37,248 nt of DNA from Candidatus Nanopelagicaceae bacterium (GCA_947454425.1 CANGJV010000005.1:1-37248), one strand, 5' to 3'; counted from the stretch's first letter, positions 6,852 through 15,147 are shown. Notes: generated by a model not told the origin, from the sequence alone. Numbers and translations: made by a program.

Positions 6852-7763
6852 ATGACTGCAGTCCATGTTGAAGATGGCCCAGACAAGGGCGCAATCTGGC
6901 ATTTTGGGCAACCAGCACAAGAACAACGAGCACTTGCTGAAGGTAAAGCATGGGCAGATTTATCCCATCTTTCAATCATCGCAATCACAGGCGATGACCG
7001 CATTAAATGGTTGCACGATTTAACAACGCAACACCTACTCAATATTTCTGCTGGCGATTGGTTGCCTGCGATGATCCTCGATCACAATGGTCACGTTGAG
7101 TATCAATTTAATCTCGTAGATGACGGAACAACTACATTTGCGGTTATCGATTCATCATATGCAGAGGGACTCCTTACATATTTACTCAAGATGCGATTTA
7201 TGTTGCGGGTCGATGCAAGTGATGCCAGCTCTCAATACGCGGTTCTTAGAGCGCCAGGAGTTGCAACAGATATTGGCGGCCCATTTGCATTGGTGCCTCG
7301 GCCCGAGCTTGATTCAATGAAAAAACTATTTAATGAAAGTGCAAAGGAAGTTGGTACTTGGTCGCTTGATGCCGAACGCGTTGCTGCCGGTCGACCACGC
7401 CATGGAATCGATTCTGATCACAAAGCAATTCCTAATGAACTCGGTGTTCTGAACAAAGATGTTCATATGAATAAAGGCTGCTATCGCGGACAAGAGACAG
7501 TGGCGAAGGTATTTAATTTAGGCGCGCCTCCGCGGCGATTAGTGATGCTCCACCTTGATGGCTCGGCGGTAGTATTTCCAGAACCTGGAACTCCGATTGA
7601 ACTCAACGGCAACCAAGTTGGTTTTCTTGGCACAGTTGTGCGCCATCATGAACTTGGACCAATTGCACTTGCCCTAGTGAAGCGATCTACACCAACTGAT
7701 GCAGTGCTCACAGTTGCCGGTATCGCAGCCTCCCAAGAAGTGATTGTGAAGGGGACGCGATGA
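6852..7763 (+). CDS. ygfZ: YgfZ-type folate-binding Fe-S cluster protein
   Basis: A 303-aa protein of the aminomethyltransferase-like (GcvT-fold) family. YgfZ (IBA57 in mitochondria) binds tetrahydrofolate and helps build or repair certain Fe-S enzymes. The defining motif KGCYRGQE is present with its conserved cysteine at residue 210. The N-terminal folate-binding fold includes ITGDDRIKWLHDLTTQH and the C-terminal barrel includes LGTVVRHHELGPIALALVKR. The length is normal for the family. Its stop codon overlaps the start of a 24-aa membrane mini-protein (ATGA), which implies translational coupling. Confidence 0.92.
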   Translation: MTAVHVEDGPDKGAIWHFGQPAQEQRALAEGKAWADLSHLSIIAITGDDRIKWLHDLTTQHLLNISAGDWLPAMILDHNGHVEYQFNLVDDGTTTFAVIDSSYAEGLLTYLLKMRFMLRVDASDASSQYAVLRAPGVATDIGGPFALVPRPELDSMKKLFNESAKEVGTWSLDAERVAAGRPRHGIDSDHKAIPNELGVLNKDVHMNKGCYRGQETVAKVFNLGAPPRRLVMLHLDGSAVVFPEPGTPIELNGNQVGFLGTVVRHHELGPIALALVKRSTPTDAVLTVAGIAASQEVIVKGTR

Positions 7764-7834
7764 AATTCATCGGTCAGTTATTGATTGTTTCTCTCGCCTG
7801 CCTCGCGATTATGTGGGCTGTCCGCAAGCTCTAG
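7760..7834 (+). CDS. 24-aa single-span membrane mini-protein
   Basis: An ORF whose ATG overlaps the ygfZ stop as ATGA. It encodes a lone hydrophobic helix (LLIVSLACLAIMW) flanked by Lys near the N-terminus and Arg-Lys at the C-terminus. The overlap is the usual arrangement for translational re-initiation, which supports real translation. I do not recognise a family, and no function can be assigned. Confidence 0.5.
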   Translation: MKFIGQLLIVSLACLAIMWAVRKL

Positions 7835-7838
7835 CCAT

Positions 7839-7844
7839 TAACAT
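7839..7844 (+). promoter_or_regulatory. -10 box (TAACAT) of a leaderless promoter
   Basis: TAACAT lies 6 bp before ATG 7851. It supports a promoter for the 44-aa membrane protein, nitrobindin and asparaginase cluster. Confidence 0.45.
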
Positions 7845-7850
7845 TGGCTT

Positions 7851-7985
7851 ATGGAGTTACTTACAACATCACTGCTGGGGCTCGTCTCCATTTCAATCGG
7901 TGTAGGGCTTCTTATCTACGGCATCCGTGGGCGCCGTCAATCACAAGCACGAGATGCGCGCACATATAAGAGAGGCAGAATCTAG
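7851..7985 (+). CDS. 44-aa single-span membrane protein
   Basis: A small ORF with one hydrophobic helix (LLGLVSISIGVGLLIYGI) followed by a strongly basic tail (RGRRQSQARDARTYKRGR). The tail suggests an N-out/C-in topology with the positive tail in the cytoplasm. Its stop codon abuts the ATG of the nitrobindin gene with no gap, and a TAACAT -10-like box precedes its start by 6 bp. Both suggest it is the first gene of a small operon. No family is recognised. Confidence 0.55.
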   Translation: MELLTTSLLGLVSISIGVGLLIYGIRGRRQSQARDARTYKRGRI

Positions 7986-8498
7986 ATGGCATTTGTTATC
8001 CCCGAAGGACTCCACGAAGATCTCTATCCAGTTGCGTGGATGGTCGGCAAATGGGGCGGCACTGGGATGGGCGAATGGCCAGGCTCGGAAAAATTTCAAT
8101 TCGAACAAGAAGTCACATTTCGCCACGATGGTCGAGCATTTCTTGAATACACATCACATTCATGGATTTTAACTGCGGATGGAAAACGAGATCGTCCTGG
8201 TGCATCAGAGGCTGGCTATTGGCGTATCAAGCCAAATAGAGTTATTGAATTAGTACTTGCTCATAGCACCGGAATTTCAGAAGGTTGGCTGGGAAAGATC
8301 AGTGATGATCGTCCTGCAATTCAACTCGCACTTGATCATGCATATGTTGCACCAACTGCAAAAGGTGTAACCGATGGCGCTCGCCTCTATGGACTCGTCG
8401 ATGGCCAACTCTTCACTTCTTACGATATGGCCGCACCAGGTAAAGAATTACAGGCGCATATCTGGTCATCACTCGAGCGTCAGGTGGAGAACTTATGA
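7986..8498 (+). CDS. nitrobindin-like heme-binding protein (FABP-like family)
   Basis: A 170-aa protein of the nitrobindin/THAP4-like beta-barrel family. Bacterial members bind ferric haem and can isomerise peroxynitrite to nitrate. Visible features are the N-terminal LYPVAWMVGKWGGTGMGEWP (the family's G-x-W-x-G-x-G motif), a run of amphipathic barrel strands, EAGYWRIKP, and an ending with MAAPGKELQAHIWSSLER. The length matches the family. The gene overlaps the asparaginase start by 4 bp (ATGA), showing tight coupling. Function is inferred from the family. Confidence 0.87.
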   Translation: MAFVIPEGLHEDLYPVAWMVGKWGGTGMGEWPGSEKFQFEQEVTFRHDGRAFLEYTSHSWILTADGKRDRPGASEAGYWRIKPNRVIELVLAHSTGISEGWLGKISDDRPAIQLALDHAYVAPTAKGVTDGARLYGLVDGQLFTSYDMAAPGKELQAHIWSSLERQVENL

Positions 8499-9415
8499 AA
8501 GATGTAGTCCTCGCTGAATATGTTCGTAGTTCAGTTGTTGAATCACAACACCGTGGTTTTCTCCTTGCACTTAACGCTGATGGTTCGACCAATCTCGAAC
8601 TCGGAGATAGCTCGCATTTAATCTTTCCTCGTTCGACGGTGAAGTCATTTCAAGCTGCTGCCATGGTGCGCAACGGGTTAAAACTCGAGCCACGATTGCT
8701 GGCACTGGGTGCATCAAGCCATTCTGGTTCGCCTGCACACATATCTGCCGTGCGAGAAATTCTTGCAACAGTTGGTCTCGATGAAAACGCACTTCAATGT
8801 ATGCTCGATAAGCCACTCGGCGAAGCAGAACGTCGTGCATATGGAGATCAAGCACCTACACGCATTGCGATGAATTGCAGCGGAAAACACGCGGCAATGT
8901 TGGCAACCTGCGTTACAAATAATTGGCCGATTGAAAATTACCTTGATGCAAGTCATCCACTTCAGATTGCATGTCGTGAAGAACTTGAAAATCTTGCAGG
9001 TGAGAAAATCACAGTGACAAGTACAGATGGTTGTGGAGCACCACTATTCCTGATCTCTGTCGCTGGCCTTGCTCGCGCGGTTCGTGCAATCACCATTTCA
9101 ACTGATATTGCACATCGCAGCGTTGTTGAAGCATCACGTGCATTTCCAGAGATGGTTGCAGGCGATGGCCGTTTAACAACGACGATGATGCGCGAAGTCC
9201 CCGGCCTTTATATGAAGGATGGAGTTGAAGCAGTTGAAGTTGCCTCAATGCCTGATGGTCGTACCTTGGTCTTTAAGGTCAGCGATGGCTCATTGCGCCC
9301 ATTTCGCAGCCTGGTTCACGCCGGCTTAAAGCGGCTCGGCATCGACACACATTATGAGGTTGAAGCAGTACTTGGTGGCGGCAAAGTCATCGGCGAGCTC
9401 CGCGCAACATTTTAA
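8495..9415 (+). CDS. L-asparaginase II family protein
   Basis: A 306-aa member of the Asparaginase_II family (Pfam PF06089 type, distinct from the classical AnsA/AnsB fold), which hydrolyses L-asparagine to aspartate and ammonia. Recognisable segments are RSSVVESQHRGFLLAL, PRSTVKSFQAAAMV with the likely Ser/Thr-Lys catalytic region, GASSHSGSPAHI, NCSGKHAAMLATC, TSTDGCGAPLFLIS and a C-terminal GGGKVIGELRA. No signal peptide is visible, so it is cytosolic. It overlaps the nitrobindin stop and is co-expressed with it. It could supply ammonia, but no direct link to GlnR can be seen. Confidence 0.88.
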   Translation: MKDVVLAEYVRSSVVESQHRGFLLALNADGSTNLELGDSSHLIFPRSTVKSFQAAAMVRNGLKLEPRLLALGASSHSGSPAHISAVREILATVGLDENALQCMLDKPLGEAERRAYGDQAPTRIAMNCSGKHAAMLATCVTNNWPIENYLDASHPLQIACREELENLAGEKITVTSTDGCGAPLFLISVAGLARAVRAITISTDIAHRSVVEASRAFPEMVAGDGRLTTTMMREVPGLYMKDGVEAVEVASMPDGRTLVFKVSDGSLRPFRSLVHAGLKRLGIDTHYEVEAVLGGGKVIGELRATF

Positions 9416-9440
9416 TTAAGCGAATTTCTCAATACCTGCG

Positions 9441-9446
9441 TACCCT
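9441..9446 (+). promoter_or_regulatory. -10 box (TACCCT) of the leaderless mshA promoter
   Basis: TACCCT is followed by six bases and the mshA ATG at 9453, with no Shine-Dalgarno sequence. Confidence 0.5.
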
Positions 9447-9452
9447 TAACGT

Positions 9453-10712
9453 ATGAATCGCCGCGTCGCCACTTTGATGGTGCACACATCGCCACTTGAT
9501 CAGGCGGGACTTGGCGATGCCGGCGGAATGAATATTTATGTCTGCGAATCAGCGCAGCAGATGGCAGCGCAAGGTATCAAGGTAGATATTTTTACACGTC
9601 GTGCAAATAACGATTATCCCGATATCGTCGATCTCGGCAATGGTGTGCGAGTCATCCATCTCAATGTTGGTCCTGTAGATGGAGTGACAAAGGAAAATCT
9701 TCCAGCGCTGTTGCCGGATTTGTCCCATGCATTTAAAGCAGCGCTATTAGGCGAAGATCGATATGACATTATCCATTCACATTATTGGATTTCAGGCAAA
9801 GTCGCGATGCCGGTTGCCGCTGAGTTAAATATTCCATTAGTGCATACGATGCACACAATGGCTCGCGTGAAGAATCTCAATCTAGCTGAAGGTGAAAACC
9901 CAGAGCCGATGATTCGTGTTCAGGGTGAATCTCAGGTTGTGGCCGCAGCAGATGCGCTAATCGCCAACACTGATGCGGAAGCTGCAAGTTTGGTTTCACT
10001 CTATGAAGCTTGTCCTGACAATGTATCAGTCGTCAGCCCTGGCGTTAATCTCTCGATGTTCACTGCGGGATCAGGAAAGAACGCTGCCCGCAAGATTCTT
10101 AATTTGCCGACAGATGCTCATCTAGTGACCTTTGTTGGACGAATCCAGCCACATAAAGGTCCAGAGGTTCTTATCCGCGCAATTGCAGAAATGGTGACAC
10201 ATTCACCTGCGCTTCGAGCAAAACTGATAACACTTATTGTTGGTGGAGCATCCGGAGGTAATGGCGCAGAGGTAGAACGGATGAAAGAGCTTGTGAATTG
10301 GCTCGGCATTAGCGATGTTGTCCGCTTTGCCCCTCCCGTTGATCGTGCCGGACTTGCCGATTATTACCGTGCATCTGATCTTGTCTGCGTACCTAGTTAC
10401 TCTGAAAGCTTTGGTCTAGTCGCACTTGAAGCACAAGCTTGTGGAACACCAGTTGTTGCAAGCGCGGTGGGAGGTTTGCGAACAGCAGTCGCTGATGGAA
10501 TCTCAGGTGTATTAGTTGATGGCCACGATTCACGCGCATGGTCATCTGTGCTGGCGCGTTTATTGCAAGAACCACAGCGTCGAATCCTTCTCTCGCTTGG
10601 CGCAGTAGAACATGCTTCACACTTCGGTTGGGATGCGACATCTCGCGGAACCTTAGATATCTATGACCGGGTACTTTCAATTCGTACTGATGCGAAGAAG
10701 AACATCGGTTAA
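9453..10712 (+). CDS. mshA: MshA, D-inositol-3-phosphate glycosyltransferase
   Basis: A 419-aa GT-B fold (GT4) enzyme. It transfers N-acetylglucosamine from UDP-GlcNAc to 1L-myo-inositol 1-phosphate, the committed step of mycothiol synthesis. The N-terminal acceptor domain shows HTSPLDQAGLGDAGGMNIYV. The C-terminal donor domain shows VGRIQPHKGPEVLIRA and the sugar-nucleotide motif PSYSESFGLVALEAQACGTPVVAS. Length and start agree with the family. The YbjN gene begins right after its stop, as in mycobacteria. An -10-like TACCCT six bases upstream of ATG predicts a leaderless transcript. Confidence 0.95.
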   Translation: MNRRVATLMVHTSPLDQAGLGDAGGMNIYVCESAQQMAAQGIKVDIFTRRANNDYPDIVDLGNGVRVIHLNVGPVDGVTKENLPALLPDLSHAFKAALLGEDRYDIIHSHYWISGKVAMPVAAELNIPLVHTMHTMARVKNLNLAEGENPEPMIRVQGESQVVAAADALIANTDAEAASLVSLYEACPDNVSVVSPGVNLSMFTAGSGKNAARKILNLPTDAHLVTFVGRIQPHKGPEVLIRAIAEMVTHSPALRAKLITLIVGGASGGNGAEVERMKELVNWLGISDVVRFAPPVDRAGLADYYRASDLVCVPSYSESFGLVALEAQACGTPVVASAVGGLRTAVADGISGVLVDGHDSRAWSSVLARLLQEPQRRILLSLGAVEHASHFGWDATSRGTLDIYDRVLSIRTDAKKNIG

Positions 10713-11183
10713 ATGTCTGTATCTGCAACAATTGAAAGTTTTCTCCTTGCGCAAAAGATTGATTTTGAAAAGACCGGCAACTCCTTTCTCGTAACTCTGC
10801 CGGGAGAGAAGAAGTTACAGACGCATTGCGCGCTCATTGTTGGAGATCACTCCTTGAGCATCAATGCATTTGTGATTCGAAAGCCAGATGAGAATGAAGC
10901 TACAGTCCATCACTGGTGTATGACGAAGAACGCATCTATGTACGGAATGGCATTTGCGATAAATGAGCTCGGAGATATTTACCTAGTAGGTCGTTTGCCA
11001 CTAGATGCAGTCAATTCCCACGAGCTCGACCGATTGCTTGGCGCTGTATTGCAGTACTCAGAATCTTCATTTAACCCACTTCTAGAGTTGGGATTTGCAA
11101 ATGCGATTCGTCGTGAATGGGCTTGGCGAGTATCTCGCGGTGAATCTCTGGCAAATCTCAAAGCCTTTTCGCATTTGATCTAA
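10713..11183 (+). CDS. YbjN domain-containing protein
   Basis: A 156-aa protein of the YbjN / type III secretion chaperone-like family, with no secretion system implied. Visible features include the alternating beta-rich N-terminal half (FLVTLPGEKKLQTHCALIVGDHSLSINAFVI), HHWCMTKNASMYGMAFAINELGDIYLVGRLP, and a C-terminal helical part. It starts immediately after the mshA stop codon, a neighbourhood kept in mycobacteria (downstream of mshA, upstream of gpmA). Its biochemical function is unknown. Confidence 0.85.
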   Translation: MSVSATIESFLLAQKIDFEKTGNSFLVTLPGEKKLQTHCALIVGDHSLSINAFVIRKPDENEATVHHWCMTKNASMYGMAFAINELGDIYLVGRLPLDAVNSHELDRLLGAVLQYSESSFNPLLELGFANAIRREWAWRVSRGESLANLKAFSHLI

Positions 11184-11213
11184 TTTCCTTGAATCTCGTG
11201 GGAAGATAGCGCC

Positions 11214-11963
11214 ATGACGAAATACACGCTAATCCTTTTACGCCACGGTGAATCCGAGTGGAATGCAAAAAACCTCTTTACTGGCTGGGTAGATGTTCGT
11301 CTTTCAACCGCAGGTGAAGCAGAGGCCCGTCACGGTGGCACGCTCCTTGCAGAGCGCAATCTTTTGCCCGATGTAGTTCACACATCTCTCTTACGACGCG
11401 CGATCCACACTTCGCAGTTAGCGCTTGATTCATGCGACCGTCACTGGATTCCAGTGAAGCGCTCTTGGCGACTAAATGAACGGCACTATGGCGCATTACA
11501 AGGTAAGGATAAAGCGCAGACTTTGGCCGAATACGGCGAAGAACAATTTATGTTGTGGCGCCGCTCTTATGACACTCCGCCACCACCGATTGTTACTGGC
11601 ACTGAATTTTCGCAAGATGCAGATCCACGTTATGCAGATCTTGGAAAAGATCTTCCGCTGACAGAGTGTCTCAAAGATGTTGTCACGCGCATGATTCCGT
11701 ATTGGGAGCAATCAATAATTCCAGATCTCGCAGCTGGAAAAATAGTTCTCGTTACCGCCCACGGTAATTCACTTCGCGCACTTGTGAAGCACCTTGATGG
11801 AATCAGCGATGAGGATATTGCCGGTTTAAATATTCCGACTGGAATTCCACTGCTCTACGAATTAGATGAAAATTTTGCACCCATTAAAAAAGGTGGCGAG
11901 TACTTAGATCCAGTAGCTGCAGCGGATGCAATTAAAGCGGTTGCGAATCAGGGAAAGAAGTAG
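11214..11963 (+). CDS. gpmA: 2,3-bisphosphoglycerate-dependent phosphoglycerate mutase
   Basis: A 249-aa histidine-phosphatase-fold enzyme that interconverts 3- and 2-phosphoglycerate in glycolysis. The phospho-accepting His11 lies in [10 protein letters not shown], followed by [12 protein letters not shown]. The second active-site elements are [17 protein letters not shown] and the C-terminal [15 protein letters not shown]. The length is the dPGM norm. It follows the YbjN gene by 30 bp. A GAAGAT hexamer lies 6 bp before ATG, so separate leaderless initiation is possible. Confidence 0.95.
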   Translation: MTKYTLILLRHGESEWNAKNLFTGWVDVRLSTAGEAEARHGGTLLAERNLLPDVVHTSLLRRAIHTSQLALDSCDRHWIPVKRSWRLNERHYGALQGKDKAQTLAEYGEEQFMLWRRSYDTPPPPIVTGTEFSQDADPRYADLGKDLPLTECLKDVVTRMIPYWEQSIIPDLAAGKIVLVTAHGNSLRALVKHLDGISDEDIAGLNIPTGIPLLYELDENFAPIKKGGEYLDPVAAADAIKAVANQGKK

Positions 11964-11971
11964 AAAAGAAC

Positions 11972-12625
11972 TTAAGACTGCTTCTCTGCAAATTCGCCGG
12001 TGACTAAGAAGTAGACACGGCGAGATACTGAAACGGTGTGATCTGCGCAGCGCTCGTAGTATCGACCGAGCAAAGTCATATCAATTGCTGCCTCAATGCC
12101 ATGTGACCAAGAATCATCAAGGAGAGCTTCAAAGAGTTTGCGGTGCAATCTATCCATCTCATCATCGTCACGCTCAACTTCAAGCGCAACATTGATATCG
12201 CGGCTCTCAAGTAAGCCTGTGACCTTATTGATAAGGGCTACTGCAACATCACCCATTGATTGGATAGTTGCTTCAAGCTCGGCCGGAACTGCCTTATTTG
12301 GATAGCGCATTCGTGCAATGCGCGCGACGTGATGCGCAAAATCGCCCATACGTTCAAAATCCGCTGACATGCGAAGTGATGTAACAAGGTTGCGAAGGTC
12401 ACTTGCGACCGGCTGCTGACGTGCCATCACATCGAGAGTCTTATTATCAAGATCATGCTGAATCGCATCTACGCGATCGTCATCTGCAATGACCTGCTCT
12501 GCCAATTCTAGATTTGGAGAAAGGAGCGCAGTGGTGGCGCGACCCATTGCCCCTGCAACAAGGGTAGACATCTCTACGAGAGTCTGGTTGATGGCATCAA
12601 GGTCATCATGGAAGGCGTCGCGCAT
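11972..12625 (-). CDS. phoU: PhoU phosphate signalling regulator
   Basis: A 217-aa helical protein with two PhoU repeats (about residues 15-105 and 120-205). PhoU links the Pst transporter to the PhoR/SenX3 kinase and restrains phosphate-starvation signalling. Motifs include ADDDRVDAIQHDLDN, ADFERMGDFAHHVARIARMRYP and RYYERCADHTVSVSRRVYFLVTGE, with the acidic clusters of the family. It diverges from senX3-regX3, a typical actinobacterial arrangement. No pst transport genes are in this window. TATTCT at 12632-12637 (minus strand) stands 6 bp before the ATG. Confidence 0.93.
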   Translation of the reverse strand: MRDAFHDDLDAINQTLVEMSTLVAGAMGRATTALLSPNLELAEQVIADDDRVDAIQHDLDNKTLDVMARQQPVASDLRNLVTSLRMSADFERMGDFAHHVARIARMRYPNKAVPAELEATIQSMGDVAVALINKVTGLLESRDINVALEVERDDDEMDRLHRKLFEALLDDSWSHGIEAAIDMTLLGRYYERCADHTVSVSRRVYFLVTGEFAEKQS

Positions 12626-12631
12626 AGGCTA

Positions 12632-12637
12632 AGAATA
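12632..12637 (-). promoter_or_regulatory. -10 box (TATTCT) of the leaderless phoU promoter
   Basis: Read on the minus strand, TATTCT precedes the phoU ATG by 6 bp. A divergent promoter for senX3 is in the same 142-bp gap. Confidence 0.5.
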
Positions 12638-12668
12638 ATGCGTTCTCGCGGTCTTAGACACCACCAAA

Positions 12669-12697
12669 GGTGAACGCGCGCTGGATTGGGCGTGAAT
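12669..12697 (-). promoter_or_regulatory. possible PHO-box-like repeat pair
   Basis: On the minus strand GTTCACC (12669-12675) and ATTCACG (12691-12697) are 22 bp apart, two helical turns, in the phoU/senX3 gap. They resemble the GTTCACC units bound by PhoP/RegX3-type regulators. This is a weak two-unit match only. Confidence 0.25.
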
Positions 12698-12755
12698 ACT
12701 AGGTAAATCGACCTTTCGAAATGAAATTTCAAGTCAGGCAAACGGATGCAACCTC

Positions 12756-12761
12756 TACGAT
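12756..12761 (+). promoter_or_regulatory. -10 box (TACGAT) of the leaderless senX3 promoter
   Basis: TACGAT lies 6 bp before ATG 12768 with no ribosome site. It supports the start that lacks membrane helices. Confidence 0.5.
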
Positions 12762-12767
12762 TGCGAC

Positions 12768-13841
12768 ATGGTTCGGGCCTTAAGGCGAAAGAAAACTTCA
12801 GAGGGATTTGAGATCTCCTTTGCCACCCGTGAAGTCCGAAATGTGCTCGACTTACTGGAAGAAGCAAGCGTTGTTTTCGGCCCAGGAAATCGACTTGAAT
12901 ATTTTTCTGAGTCAGCCAATACCCTTGGAATTGTTCGCGAGGAAAAGATTGTCGGTGATGCACTCTTTTCTCTAGTGCGCAAAGTGCGCAAAACTCGTCT
13001 TCCACAAGTTATAACGATAGAAGTTCCGCGTGGACCAATCGGTGAAGGCACACGAAAGCTATCCGCTCGAGTCAGCTTCCTTGAAGGCTACGACTCAGTG
13101 ATTGCAACATTTACTGATGAGAGCGAAGCCGAACGTATCGATGCAGTACGCCGAGATTTCGTGGCGAATATTTCACACGAACTCAAAACCCCTATTAGCG
13201 CTCTGCGCACACTCAGTGAAGCCGTCTCTGTCGCATCCGATGATCCTCAAGTAAATAAATTTTCCGGAATGATGCAGAATCAAGTTGAGCGCCTTTCAAT
13301 TCTTGTCCAAGAAATTATCGATCTATCTCGATTGCAGGATGCCGATCCTTTGCTGGATGCCCTACAAGTCGATGTCGATGAAGCAGTCAATGAAGCGATA
13401 GATCAATGTCAGTTCTTGGCGGAGACACGAGAGATTGAAATTATTCGTGGGCCACAGGTGAATGTTTCTGTCATTGGTGATCGCACGCACCTCATCATGG
13501 CTTTTCACAACCTGATTGAAAATGCGATTAATTACAGCCCTGATAAAACCCGAGTTGCTGTCAATACAATCACCACCGATAAAATTGTTGAAATAGTTGT
13601 AATCGACCAAGGTGTTGGAATCTCTGAATCCGATCAATCGCGAATATTCGAACGTTTCTACCGAGTTGATCCAGCACGCACTCGAATAACCGGTGGAACA
13701 GGTTTAGGACTTTCTATTGTTAAGCACGTTGTAGGTAACCATGGTGGAGATATCTCACTCTGGAGCTCAGCAGGGATTGGCAGTACTTTCACAATCAGAC
13801 TTCCGATTGCAGATGATTCATCAGATGAAGGAGCGCAGTAA
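12768..13841 (+). CDS. senX3: SenX3-like sensor histidine kinase lacking membrane helices
   Basis: A 357-aa kinase paired with RegX3 for phosphate-starvation signalling. A PAS-like domain fills about residues 15-115. The HisKA domain follows with phospho-acceptor His137 in VANISHELKTPISALR, then a HATPase domain with the N box (HNLIENAINYSPDKT), G1 (DQGVGISESDQSRIFERFYR) and G2 (TGGTGLGLSIVKHVVG). SenX3/PhoR homologues usually begin with one or two membrane segments, and none is present here. An in-frame stop near 12700 and the short non-hydrophobic sequence after it rule out a missed transmembrane start. The stop overlaps the regX3 ATG (TAATG). Sensing is therefore probably cytoplasmic, for example via PhoU. 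Confidence 0.9.
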   Translation: MVRALRRKKTSEGFEISFATREVRNVLDLLEEASVVFGPGNRLEYFSESANTLGIVREEKIVGDALFSLVRKVRKTRLPQVITIEVPRGPIGEGTRKLSARVSFLEGYDSVIATFTDESEAERIDAVRRDFVANISHELKTPISALRTLSEAVSVASDDPQVNKFSGMMQNQVERLSILVQEIIDLSRLQDADPLLDALQVDVDEAVNEAIDQCQFLAETREIEIIRGPQVNVSVIGDRTHLIMAFHNLIENAINYSPDKTRVAVNTITTDKIVEIVVIDQGVGISESDQSRIFERFYRVDPARTRITGGTGLGLSIVKHVVGNHGGDISLWSSAGIGSTFTIRLPIADDSSDEGAQ

Positions 13842-14527
13842 TGGCAAAGATCTTGGTGGTTGAAGACGAAGAGACGCTCTCGGAGGCAATTGCCTTTCTA
13901 TTAGGCAAAGAAGGATTCGAAGTCACGGTTGCGGCAAATGGTCCGGATGCGATTAATAAATTTGATGATTCTGGTGCAGATTTAATCCTGCTTGACCTTA
14001 TGTTGCCTGGTTTATCCGGAACAGAGGTGTGCCGCCAGATACGCGCAAAGTCAGCAGTCCCAATCATCATGCTGACTGCCAAGGACTCCGAAATCGATAA
14101 GGTGGTTGGGCTAGAACTTGGCGCAGATGACTATGTAACAAAGCCTTATTCATCACGCGAGCTGATTGCTCGAATTCGCGCCGTCCTGCGTCGTGGAGAA
14201 TTGCAAGATACAACAGATGCCATAGGAGCGCTTGAAGTTGGACCAGTTCGCATGGATATCGAGCGCCATGTGATTAGCGTCAATAATGAGCAAATTGCTC
14301 TGCCATTAAAAGAATTTGAACTCCTTGAGTTCTTGATGCGAAATGCCGGCAGAGTCCTCACACGTATTCAGTTAATTGATCGCGTCTGGGGAAGTGACTA
14401 TGTCGGAGATACAAAGACTCTCGATGTTCATATTAAGCGTCTACGAGCAAAGATAGAGAAAGATCCCGCTAATCCAGAATATATTCAGACAGTGCGCGGT
14501 ATGGGTTACAAAATGGAGCGCAGTTAA
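13841..14527 (+). CDS. regX3: RegX3 response regulator
   Basis: A 228-aa OmpR/PhoB-family regulator. The receiver domain (1-115) has the acidic pocket (VVEDEE), phospho-acceptor Asp52 in LILLDLMLPG, MLTAKDS and Lys in YVTKPYSSREL. The winged helix (about 130-228) contains LPLKEFELLEFLMRNAGRVLTRIQLI, VWGSDY and KTLDVHIKRLRAKIE. It is the partner of the overlapping senX3 gene and should activate phosphate acquisition genes when phosphorylated. Its stop codon abuts the stop of the convergent lipoprotein gene with no spacer. Confidence 0.95.
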   Translation: MAKILVVEDEETLSEAIAFLLGKEGFEVTVAANGPDAINKFDDSGADLILLDLMLPGLSGTEVCRQIRAKSAVPIIMLTAKDSEIDKVVGLELGADDYVTKPYSSRELIARIRAVLRRGELQDTTDAIGALEVGPVRMDIERHVISVNNEQIALPLKEFELLEFLMRNAGRVLTRIQLIDRVWGSDYVGDTKTLDVHIKRLRAKIEKDPANPEYIQTVRGMGYKMERS

Positions 14528-15055
14528 TTACTTAACAGGAGAAGCAGCAGGTGTTGCCAGCTTTGATCCTGAAGTCACGTTCGCGTAAATATCTCGCTTA
14601 TCGCGAATAATCGCCTTAACTTTGACTAGCCCCGCACGCGCAAAGCCGATAGTCACATCTACGGTGGTGCCTGCAACTGGATTTACACCTGGGAATACCG
14701 CTTTTGCATTAGCTGATTCACCTTCAAAGCGAACTGGCTTATTTGAATAAAGCTTAGTCTCGCCGGTGATAACTGCCTGACTTGAACCGACTGCAATTCC
14801 CAGAATTTGATCGGTCGCCTCTGCGCGATTATTGATTGTGGCAACAAGAACTGCAGAACCATCTTCAGTTGCGACAAGCAGCAGATTGTCCACGCGTAAG
14901 TTACTGCCATCAGTGTTGACATCTACTTCATTTCCATCTGTCACGCGATTAATCATTCGGGTTGCAGCATTCGGGCCTGCGCCGTAACAAGAGGTAAGTG
15001 AAAGTGCGAGTGCAACAGAAACAGTTGTGATTGCAACTTTTTTTGATTTGCGCAT
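14528..15055 (-). CDS. predicted lipoprotein of unknown function
   Basis: A 175-aa secreted lipoprotein. The n-region MRKSKK is followed by a hydrophobic core (VAITTVSVALALSLTSC). The lipobox is LTSC, and the acylated Cys is followed by YGAGPNAATR. The mature part is predicted beta-rich, with LLLVATEDGSAVLVATINNRAE and a C-terminal low-complexity tail (LATPAASPVK). A comparable lipoprotein gene lies between regX3 and carD in other actinobacteria. Function is unknown; it may be a cell-envelope or metal-handling copper-chaperone-like fold, but I cannot show that. GATAAT lies 6 bp before the ATG on the minus strand. Confidence 0.8.
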   Translation of the reverse strand: MRKSKKVAITTVSVALALSLTSCYGAGPNAATRMINRVTDGNEVDVNTDGSNLRVDNLLLVATEDGSAVLVATINNRAEATDQILGIAVGSSQAVITGETKLYSNKPVRFEGESANAKAVFPGVNPVAGTTVDVTIGFARAGLVKVKAIIRDKRDIYANVTSGSKLATPAASPVK

Positions 15056-15141
15056 GGCGTGATTATCTCATGCCCGCAAACCCTTTATTGACGCCCATTT
15101 CACGCCATTTATATGGGGTTTCATCATCTAGGGAACGCTGG

Positions 15142-15147
15142 TAGAAT
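15142..15147 (+). promoter_or_regulatory. -10 box (TAGAAT) of the carD promoter
   Basis: TAGAAT lies 36 bp before ATG 15184, so this mRNA has a short 5' leader. The leader carries a Shine-Dalgarno-like GAGAGG (15172-15177), in contrast to the leaderless genes around it. Confidence 0.55.
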
